DNA of 64,000 nucleotides from contig NC_087178.1 of NCBI RefSeq assembly GCF_035594125.1, forward strand, positions 12,772,251 to 12,836,250, given 5' to 3'. The notes beneath the pieces are model-generated. The model was given only the letters and a program-made list of their open reading frames with translations. It ran no database searches and was not told where the DNA came from. Positions 46,952 to 64,000 of this stretch are shown in pieces (position 1 is the stretch's first letter; the number at the start of each line of letters is the position of its first letter). This DNA comes from Scylla paramamosain. Taxonomy: Eukaryota > Arthropoda > Malacostraca > Decapoda > Portunidae. Both the position numbers and the translations under genes were made by a program.

Positions 46952-48208
46952 CTCTAGCTACTAGTCTAACCTCAAGAAATGTTCTGTGCAATAGTCCTCT
47001 CCTGGTAGAAATCAGACAATTGGTAATCAAGTGAAGGAATATCTGTCACTATTTGTTCAGGTGCCTTTTAGAGGCGTCACACTGATAAGATGTGTAGAAA
47101 TCAGAGTATCACCGTTTGTTGGTATATAGTACATCAAAACTTCCCTTATCTCTAAGAGTAACTTTTCAATAATTATAATGATAAAACATAGCTGAACCTC
47201 GCCACTGGTTCACTGTTGTCCTGAACCATTAACATCAAATTTCCTCCGGCCAAGTACTTGATTTGGTGTCCGCTGCACCGCGTCATAAAAAGCGGCCTCA
47301 GGTGATGTGGGCGAGGCGCTCAGCAGGTCAACGTCCTTAGGTTCACCTGGGCAGGGAAGCAATGAGGAAGAGGCGGAGCGTGGCTGTGAGCGTCGCCCCA
47401 TCTGTTGTGCAGAGGGTATAATACAAGGACACGTTCCGTGTTTTATCACCAGCTTTACATTGTAGTAGATTTATGACTTGTATATACTCACATGTGTTAT
47501 ATTCCTAGTATTTTTACTTCATATTTCTCGTCATTCTATATCATCATTCTGATTTGTTTTCTCCCAATAAATCCTCCTCTTCCTCCTCCCCCTCCTCCTA
47601 CTCCTCCTCCTTCTCCTCTTCCTCCTCCTTCAGAATATTCTTTTTTCATCGCTGTCTTCTTTCTGGTAACAACTACAACTATTTAGATGTTGCCACATAA
47701 CTCAGAATCTCAGAGGATCAAACATTTGTTTATTCCACGGCTGGTTTTCACGCTTGTGATATAATCAGGCGCCACACACTCAATCTCTCCCCTCAACGCC
47801 ACACCTGCCTGGCTACCTCATAAGGCAGACTCTGTTTCTTTGTGTGTCCCGATCACTAACCATGCACTGACCCACGTCCTCCGGGGCACCATTAACACAC
47901 TTTTTGGTCAAGGGCGCCGCACTCAAGTCTTGGAGGAGAAGTGAAGACGAATGTTACATAATCTTCGTGTTTGTCACCGTGATTCAAGGTGTATGCTGGC
48001 GTCCGTGTTGGTGAGATGCTTCACGACAGAGACGCGGCTACATTAATTTGATTGGTGATGTGGCGTTTTGTTAAGGGGAAGAAAGAGACTTGGTGATCTA
48101 CTAGTGGTCTATTTTGTGCTACCTGCCCAAAATCAGAATTACACAAGGTACGTTTCTTTCGACGAAGATGTTTTTTCTTGGGCAAGCAACACCTTCAACT
48201 TGACAAAA

Positions 48209-48332
<124 letters not shown>

Positions 48333-48735
48333 TTACTTTGATTACGGTACTTTATCTTTATATTATATATCATTTCAATATGTTAAAATATGAGGAAATA
48401 CAAATTTTTCAGCAAAGATTTCCCAGAAAAAAAAATGTTTTCAAGTTAAACTCATCGAAGTAACTGCAGTTTGTGGATGGAAACGTTCCCAAAGTAATAC
48501 TGATTATGTCCACATACGCAAGCAAGCTCACACATCCACTTCACGCCTCCACTCACCTCAGTACCCTCCTCTCTTCTGACACGTCTCCACTCCACCCATT
48601 GCCGTGGTTCCTTCTATGGAAACATGATACACGAAGGAAAGAAAGAAAACCCATTAATCCTCAGAAACCTTCAATTCATAATTCATCGAAAACGAATTGC
48701 CTGTGATTTTCTTAGATTTAATGCAAAATTTAATA

Positions 48736-48785
48736 CAAAAGATTCAGCAAACTTCAACTTAAGTTCAAGTTTGCTGAATCTTTTG
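48736..48785. repeat. 50 bp near-perfect spacerless palindrome
   Basis: Arms 48736-48760 and 48761-48785 pair at 24 of 25 positions (CAAAAGATTCAGCAAACTT faces its complement), centred on AACTTAAGTT. It has no recognised element on either side. Confidence 0.9.
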
Positions 48786-49177
48786 TCTTCTTCCTCCGAT
48801 TTTTCTATTGATCTCTACTACATTTCGTTTCTAAATTCATACTGATCCACTCCACATCCTGCTGTCCACTTGCCTACGTGTCAGCAGGTGATGTGGATCG
48901 GTAATAAGATGGGGATTTTCCAGATTAATGATGCCTCGTCTATATGTGACATTCATAAACTTGAAATAATGTTGAGTAGAGATAAGGTGTAACACGTTGG
49001 TAGGTTGTGAGGGCGTGGCAGTCTTGTTTTTCGCGATATCTGCTGGCAGGTTATGTCACCATCTTGAGCGATTTTCTATTTTATTTCACTTATTTACCTC
49101 AACTGTTATTAATACTTGTCTATGTTTATCTATTTTCTATACATGTGTGTGAGTCTGATGTTAAGAATGAGGTATTC

Positions 49178-49232
<55 letters not shown>

Positions 49233-49832
49233 TGTTCTTTTTATAGTACGCCCTTTGATGACACTTACCAGCTTCCAGGAAAACTAAGCTGGAAAACACG
49301 AACTCTTCATTAACAGAGGGTCGCTAAGAGGAAGCCCTCCTCCTGGCCCGTGTACTACGGCTGTTGTCTTGTTGCCAATCGTCGGAAGATTTTCACCTAT
49401 TCTTCATCCTGAAATCGAGGTCAGTTCCGTCTCCGTTAGAATGTGTGCCACTCCTACCTTTATCCCTGTCCCTTGTGTCGTGTTTTTGAAGAAACTGGAG
49501 GTGTAGATTGTGAGAGATAAAGACATTGACACTCAGTTAAGTGTTGAGGTGGAATGCAATCCTATGAACTGGAGTCAGAAAACTAAAATATGAACAAGAG
49601 ACATGGCACTTGTAGAGACTTCAGGTTACCGACTGAATTGTAGAGATAAGAAGCTTCTGTTAGTGTTATACAAGAAAACATGAATATTAAAAAAAGGGAG
49701 ACTGGGCACATGTAAAGAGCTGAAAACTGCTAAGATATGAAAGGACAAAATCAAGAGGGTTGTGAGTCATACGAAAGAAGGCAGTCAAGAAAGCAGTGGA
49801 TGAAATGTTTGTTTTTATCACACACACACATA

Positions 49833-49875
<43 letters not shown>

Positions 49876-50390
49876 CTTGGGCACAAAGCAATACACAACT
49901 CTCACTTGACCTCACCTACACTGAACCAGGCAGCTCTACGCTCTTGCAGAAATGGTTGTTGTTGTTGTTGTTGTTACTATTTTTATTGTATTTATTGTTA
50001 ATATTATCATAAACATTTTAACAGCTGAAGAAAAGGGTGACAGGTACGTAATACGCAATGTGTAATGAGGTATGAAAGGAGCGTGAATGGACACTCCGCA
50101 GACTGCACTGAATCATAACACTCACCAGGAAACGCCTCTTGACGTGTGGTTGTCGGGAGCGCAAGGCCGACCATAACGTGCAGGTTACCACATTTTGCCT
50201 TCCACCAGCATCTAGAGGTGCTGAGAGATCCCCTACTGGTCTGTCAAGAAGCTGCACTGGTCATGTCACTCGCTAGTCACCCTCACCACTACTCAACAGA
50301 GACTAGTTATAGGAAAGAAATGTACGCAACGGCAATATCACTAAGATAAAATAACGACAATTATGACAAATTACTACTATTTCTACTATT

Positions 50391-50406
50391 ACTGCTGCTG
50401 CTGCTG

Positions 50407-50484
<78 letters not shown>

Positions 50485-50636
50485 GATCGTACAAAAGTTC
50501 GTACTGTTACTATAAATCTCAAGGAATATATATCACATAATATATTTTAGTGAATTTAGGACGAATGGAATGGGAGGAGTGGTAGAACAGCTGGGGAGAG
50601 GAGGAGGAGGAGGAGGAGGAGAAAGAGGAGGAGGAG
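50391..50636. repeat. (CTG)n/(CTA)n at 50391-50484 and GAG-rich tract at 50600-50636
   Basis: Two trinucleotide arrays separated by AT-rich sequence. Confidence 0.9.
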
Positions 50637-50799
50637 CTACTTTCTTTCAGCGTGAGGAAGAGGGAAGGTTCAGTCAGTGTTTCGGGAGAGCTTCGGGAAA
50701 GACGGACAGATAGGTGAGCTCGTCATGTGTTACCTCCGTCCCTCTCATTAACCACAACACCTTCAATCACCTTAACAGCCATGAGTCACAGCTGTCCCT

Positions 50800-51143
50800 C
50801 CTCTCCTCTAACTGACTGTCTTCAGCCTCCCTCATCGCCGCAATGTCTTGCTATCTTCTACCGTTATTTTCATGCCACCTACTCTTCTGATCTTGCTAAC
50901 TGCACGCCTCCCCTTCTCCCGCGGCCTCGCTGCACAAGATTTCTTTCTCTCACCCCTATTCTGTCCACCTCTCTAATGCAAGAGTTAACCAGTATTCCCA
51001 AGCATTCATCCCTTTCTCCCTGCCTGCTTCAGTATTTCCGCCTTCCTATGACTTGAACTCTTTCAAGAGGGAGGTTTCAAGACACTTATCTTGTATTTTT
51101 GACTAACGCTTTCGACCCTGTACGGGGACCAGCATTTCAGTGG

Positions 51144-51179
<36 letters not shown>

Positions 51180-51232
51180 AAATTTTGTTGCCCTTTGCCG
51201 GTGCCCCTCCTACATAAAAAAAAAAAAAAAAA
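50800..51232 (+). mobile_element. Jockey 3' fragment, + strand, with internal T-run and A tail
   Basis: On the + strand it encodes pieces of the Jockey C-terminus (AIFYRYFHATYSSDLANC, PRPRCTRF) and the 3' UTR (GTTTCAAGACACTTATC, CAGCATTTCAGTGGGC). A 31 bp T-run (51147-51177) has expanded in the UTR, and the copy ends in an A tail at 51215-51232. It is heavily 5'-truncated. Confidence 0.85.
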
Positions 51233-52867
51233 CTTCCTACGGCTATAGAAATAACCATCCATGTCGGTGAATATTTTCATTGTCTCATATCATATTGACA
51301 TCACTGAGCACCTCCCGTATCGTTTGTCATGGGGTGATGTAGTTTAGACGAGTGGAATGTGGCGGTGAAAGGAATCATAACATTGCACCAAAGTACTTTA
51401 TTTCCTAACACTTCAGCTGCTGCCTTCTCCGGTCTGCGCACTCTCTGAAGAAGACAACGGTTACTGCGTGTGATAGTGTCTCTTTGATAGTACGAATACC
51501 TATGCTCCATGTCTCCCAGCCACATTTCACTCGTATCTAACAGTGTTGCAAAATATACTTCATTTGATACGCCAGATACTCCTCAGTAATTAAGTACAGT
51601 ACTTATTATTAGTATTACCATCACTCTAAGCAGCAGCAAACTACGGGAGTTCCTTGCAGGTGAAAGCTTTCTTCGAGTCGTGAAGGGGTTACGCCCGTAC
51701 GCTGGCTTACCGGACATCTCAGCCCGATAGTGCTGGCTTAGAGTTGTGGTTCCTAAACTGGGAGTGGGGGTAAATTACACCCTGTGGGTAATATTACAAT
51801 TTTCTCGGGAGTAATGGAGGGATGACTGAAAAAAAAAAAGTGAGGAATTCTAGATATCAAAAAAACATTGTGTGTTATGTGATATGTACGTACATGATAT
51901 GGCTAGTGTATATGAGTACACAGTAGGAAAAAATGTTTCAGGAAGGAAATTGTGCGTTATGTAAAATGTATTATGACATGGTCAGTGTACATGCGTAAAA
52001 GAATGTGCAGTAGGAAGAAAACTAATTAGGATTAAAGCATGACAAATTTTTGTATTATATTAGTATGTTATACTCAGACGCAACTCGCGTCTCACAGCTT
52101 TGAGATGCAGCATTTTATTTCTTATACATTTAGCACCTATATAACAATTATATAAGACTGAATTTCAATGATTTATGTTTAAAATAGAGACCTGATATCT
52201 TTATTTATATATTATCAGTCTTAAAACTATAGAAAATGTTGAATGTTCTTTTTTTTTTTTTTATTAATCGTTTTAGGCGCGAGAGTACATGAACTTAGAA
52301 AGGGTTGGGAACCACTGCTCTGCTCAGCTTCCCTATGCGCATCAGCCTAAGTGTATTAGATGGACTTGGCCACCACTGTTTCGATGAGATTCTTGGTATG
52401 GTTGTGATTACTCTGGGGGACCTGGTAGTAAGTAGTTGGATGTTGTTGGTAGCGTGGATGTCGTGGGTAGTGATCTGGAAATTATGGTAGATCGTGCGAG
52501 TAAAAGATCACAATGTTATAAGAGATCTTCTTGATTCAATGATGGACAGGATGTACACGCGTGATACTGAGACAGTTTGTGACCAACGTGGCGATACTGA
52601 TGTGCTCTCTCTCTCTGGACTGACTCTCTGTCTGACTTATTTAAACTCTGCAGATATGAACTCAACTTGAACTGTGTCCGACCTCTCTCTGAACTGACTC
52701 TCTCTGTCTGTACAGGCTCTATTTATGTGGGAAGAAACGGATCAAGATGCAGGATCTGAGATGAAGAAATTATCAATGAACTGTCTCTAAATGTGGTGAA
52801 GGGCCCAATGGTAGAGGTCGTTATTCTGGTTAATGACCAGGGAGGACGACAGAAAGGCGATGCAGGT

Positions 52868-53404
52868 GTTTTATAGGTCTATTAGAATCAGTACAAAGAA
52901 GAATGACTAAAAGGATACATGGGATGAGGAGTATTCTTTACGAGGCAAGATTAAAGCTGTTAAATTTACATTCTTTAGAGAGACGTAGGTTAAGAGGGGA
53001 CCTGATAGAAGTCTTTAAGTGGTATAAGAGTTATAACAAGGGGGATGTAAGCAAAATTCTTAAGATCATCAACCAGAATAGAACAAGAAATAACGGGTTC
53101 AAGCTTGAAAAATTTAGGTTTAAGAAAGAGATAGGAAGAAACTGGTTCTCTGAAAAATTTAGGTTTAAGAAAGAGATAGGAAGAAACTGGTTCTCAAATA
53201 GAGTGGTAGATGAGTGGAACGGACTCAGTAATCATGTTGTTAGTGCTAATACATTAGGGAGCTTTAAGAGAAGATTAGACGGGTTTATGGATGGGGATGA
53301 TAGGTGGAAACAGATAGGTATATTTCATTCAGGGACTGCCACGTGTAAGCCTGGTGGCTTCTTGCAGCTTCCCTTATCTCTTATGTTCTTATGTTCTTAT
53401 GTTT
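52868..53404 (+). mobile_element. CR1/L2-like LINE 3' fragment inside the hAT
   Basis: It starts within the reverse transcriptase C-terminus (LESVQRRMTKRIHGM) and runs through RRRLRGDLIEVFKWYKSYN and VVDEWNGLSNHVVSANTLGS to a microsatellite-like tail of CTTATGTT units (53376-53404), the tail type expected for CR1/L2 LINEs. It is 5'-truncated. Confidence 0.8.
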
Positions 53405-53418
53405 TCCCTAAGGACTGA
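52903..53418 (+). pseudogene. LINE reverse transcriptase C-terminal fragment with 45 bp in-frame duplication
   Basis: The frame is open for 171 codons. Residues EKFRFKKEIGRNWFS occur twice in a row because 53107-53151 is duplicated at 53152-53196 with one base difference. The natural C-terminus is probably near FKRRLDGFMDGDDRW; the rest reads through the 3' UTR and tail. Confidence 0.75.
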
Positions 53419-53526
53419 CAGGGATGTAGGGAAGGTGTGATATTCCCTTGAGAGCGCGAAAGGGAGGAGAAAAGGTTAATAGACTGAGGCTGGCCACGTG
53501 GACACGTGGCATGAAATAAATGAATG

Positions 53527-53690
<164 letters not shown>

Positions 53691-53871
53691 CTTATGACTG
53701 ATGCAAGTGCGTATGTGTACTATGTTGTGCAGTATAGTTAATATTTACCCACTGCCAAGAGGTAAACATGCATAATTTGGCATGATGAATTGGGTAACGA
53801 ACTGAAAAAGTTTGGAAACCACTGGCTTAGAGGAAGGGTCAGCGCTTCAACGTCACACTTAAGCTCGCTAA

Positions 53872-54300
53872 GGACCATATTCTGAAACACTTCGGCGCGC
53901 ACCTCTGCTACTTTCAAGAGGATGTAGTTAAAATTACACGGTTTCTTATGGGTTGTTTTATGGTTCTAGTTGTAGTGCCTTGGGGAGCAAGGAAACAGTC
54001 AGCTTCACCTAAGGTTGCCAGGCCAGTTACTTTATTTCGTGTTCCCAGTACATAACATTGCTTTCAATTCGGAGTTATGAACCCCTGGTCCGAATACTCA
54101 AGGATTATAGTGAACCCAGTGTTTACGTCATTAACATTTCAGAGCAATGAATCCTCACTATAATCACTACACTACATTAATGACATATTCCAAGATTTTT
54201 ACATTATCAACAGGAGAAGCACTCCTGAGAATCCGGCTAATCATCACTGTGACACTGAAAAACAGTCGTGGTGAGAGACCAAATCGTTTCTCAGTACAGG
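53872..54300. mobile_element. MITE copy B, just upstream of the APN-2 start
   Basis: Homologous to copy A at 18031-18252. It starts GGACCATATTCTGAAAC and ends CGTTTCTCAGTACAGGCT, with TAA at 53869-53871 and 54301-54303. About 215 bp of unrelated or extra sequence (roughly 53970-54188) sits in its middle. The element ends 20 bp before the proposed APN-2 ATG, so it would supply the 5' UTR or core promoter region if exon 1 is right. Confidence 0.65.
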
Positions 54301-54320
54301 CTTAATAAAGTCTTCTCGCC

Positions 54321-62293
<7,973 letters not shown>

Positions 62294-62294
62294 G

Positions 62295-62342
<48 letters not shown>

Positions 62343-62387
62343 TAGCAATGAGGTCAGAAAGGGACAGAAATATTTTATGTATTAACA

Positions 62388-62393
62388 AATAAA
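62388..62393 (+). terminator. Candidate polyadenylation signal for APN-2
   Basis: AATAAA, 95 bp after the APN-2 stop codon and just beyond a (GT)n array at 62297-62341. It is the first canonical hexamer downstream of the stop. Confidence 0.5.
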
Positions 62394-62599
62394 TATAAAG
62401 TTAAAAACCCAAAATTAATAAGATGAGTACAGTTTCACGAGGCGCTTCTAAGTACATTCACTCTGCAAGTAGACATGATTATAGATTTACTTCAAAACAT
62501 AAATAATGGAAGACATAAAAAGGCACTTTTACTTTCGTTAGAGTATTATAGGAGTCTACTCGTGTATTGAAGGCTGTTTTTTTGACTACCTGCTCCCTT

Positions 62600-64000
62600 C
62601 TTTTTTTTTTTTTTATGTAAGAGGGACACTGGTCAAGGTCAACAAAAATCCAATAAAAAAAAATGCCCACTGAAATGCCAGTCCCATAAAAGGGTCCAAA
62701 GCGGTAGTCAAGAATTGATGAATAGGTGTCTTGAAACCTCCCTCTTGAAGGAATTCAAGTCATAGGAAGATGGAAATACAGAGGCAGGAAGGGAGTTCCA
62801 GAGTTTACCAGAGAAAGGGATGAATGACTGAGAATACTGGTTAACTCTTGCGTTAGAGAGGTGGACAGAATAGGGGTGAGAGAAAGAAGAAAATCTTGTG
62901 CAGCGAGGTCGCGGGAGGAGATGAGGCATGCAGTTAGCAAGATCAGAAGAGCAGTTAGCATGAAAATAGCGGTAGAAGACAGCTAGAGATACAACACTGC
63001 AGCGGTGAGAGAGAGGCTGAAGACAGTCAGTTAGAGGAAAGGAGTTGATGAGACGAAAAGCTTTTGATTCCACCCTGTCTAGGAGAGTAGTATGAGTGGA
63101 ACCGTCCCCCCTCCCCCAAACATGTGAAGCATATTCCATACATGGACGGATAAGGCCCTTGTACAGAGTTAGCAGCTGGGGGGGGGGGTGAGAAAAACTG
63201 GCGGAGACGTCTCAGAACACCTAAACTCACAGAAGCTGTTTTAGCTATAGATGAGATGTGAAGTTTCCAGTTCAGATTATAAGTAAAGGACAGACCGAGG
63301 ATGTTCAATGTAGAAGAGGGGGACAGTTGAGTGTCATTGAAGAAGAGGGGATAGTTGTCTGGAAGGTTGTGTCGAGTTGATAGATGGAGGAACAGAGTTT
63401 TTGAGGCATTGAACAATACCAAGTTTTCTCTGCCCAATCAGAAATTTTAGAAAGATCAGAAGTTAAGTGTTCTGTGGCTTCCCTGCGTGAAATGTTTAAC
63501 TCCTGAAGGATTGGACGTCTATAAAAAGACGTGGAAAAGTGCAGGGTGGTATCATCAGCGTATGAGTGGATAGGACAAGAAGTTTGGTTTAGAAGATCAT
63601 TAATGAATAATAGAAAGAGAGTGGGTGACAGGACAAAACCCTGAGGAACACCACTGTTAATAGATTTAGGAGAAGAACAGTGACCGTCTACTACACCAGC
63701 AATAGAACGGTCAGAAAGGAAACTTGAGATGAAGTTACAGAGAGAAGGATAGAAGCCGTAGGAGGGTAGTTTGGAAATCAAAGCTTTGTGCCAGACTCTA
63801 TCAAGAGCTTTTGATATGTCCAAGACAACAGCAAAAGTTTCACCAAAATCTCTAAAAGAGGATGACCAAGACTCGGTAAGGAAAGCCAGAAGATCACCAG
63901 TAGAGCGGCCTTGACGGAACCCATACTGGCGATCAGATAGAAGGTTGTGAAGTGATAGAAATCTTCCTGTTGAGGATAGATTCAAAAACTTTAGATAGGC
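62600..64000 (-). mobile_element. Jockey copy 3, 3' half, runs off the window
   Basis: On the minus strand it carries the reverse transcriptase from [13 protein letters not shown] through [11 protein letters not shown] to the C-terminus (PRPRCTRFSSFSH) and the 3' UTR, with a T-run (A tail) at 62600-62614. Relative to copy 1 it lacks 8 bp near 63960 and has frameshifts at about 63420 and in a G-run near 63180-63187. It lies 0.3 kb downstream of APN-2, in opposite orientation. Confidence 0.85.
62708..63985 (-). pseudogene. Jockey copy 3 reverse transcriptase remnant
   Basis: Three overlapping frames cover the palm ([45 protein letters not shown]) and the C-terminal domain ([19 protein letters not shown]). 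The first catalytic Asp region reads VLDISKALDRVW, and the YADD pair is intact. The N-terminal half lies outside the window. Confidence 0.8.

Noticed and set aside
52305..52490. A 61-codon hydrophobic frame
   Set aside because: It has no splice context and no family resemblance, and lies inside the hAT element.

Overview
The window is nuclear DNA from an arthropod, most likely a decapod crustacean and probably a crab. This is inferred from intron-rich genes, very dense long microsatellites, and the mix of Jockey, BEL/Pao, Penelope and mariner-type elements; no species marker is present. Two host genes are visible, both on the + strand and both encoding M1-family zinc aminopeptidases of the aminopeptidase N (APN) type. 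APN-1 runs from 9038 to 18030 and APN-2 from 54321 to 62293. Each is assembled here from 17 exons. All 16 intron phases agree between them and seven exons have identical lengths, so they are ancient tandem duplicates.

Layout. 1-9037: no convincing host gene, many dinucleotide arrays, a polypurine tract and one decayed reverse transcriptase relic. 9038-18030: APN-1, with arrays in its introns and a Jockey 3' fragment in intron 14. 18031-18255: a small TAA-flanked MITE that begins at the APN-1 stop codon. 18256-21483: unique-looking sequence with polyadenylation signals. 21484-38186: a nested stack. A split hAT end encloses two inverted mariner 3' ends, which enclose a BEL/Pao retrotransposon with both LTRs, which encloses an AT-rich LINE, which encloses a nearly intact Jockey element. 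38187-43290: LTR-like and minisatellite sequence, then a broken Ty3/gypsy element of Gmr1-like domain order. 43291-46951: a truncated Jockey copy, 392 bp of uninterrupted AT repeat, and a Penelope-like element with a GIY-YIG remnant and a promoter-like tail. 46952-50799: mostly unique sequence with microsatellites and one 50 bp palindrome. 50800-53824: a Jockey 3' fragment and a hAT element with a perfect 8 bp target duplication that carries a CR1/L2-like LINE. 53869-54303: a second copy of the MITE, ending 17 bp before the proposed APN-2 start codon. 54321-62293: APN-2. 62600-64000: a Jockey copy running off the right edge.

APN-1 has an N-terminal membrane anchor, a Ser/Thr/Pro stalk, GAMEN and a complete HExxH-E zinc site, and should act as a cell-surface aminopeptidase. 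APN-2 keeps the zinc site and the catalytic tyrosine, but its exopeptidase motif reads IAFEG in place of GAMEN and its N-terminus looks like a signal peptide, so the paralogs have probably diverged in substrate and location. No CRISPR array, rRNA or tRNA gene was recognised. All element classifications were made by eye from motifs; no database was searched.
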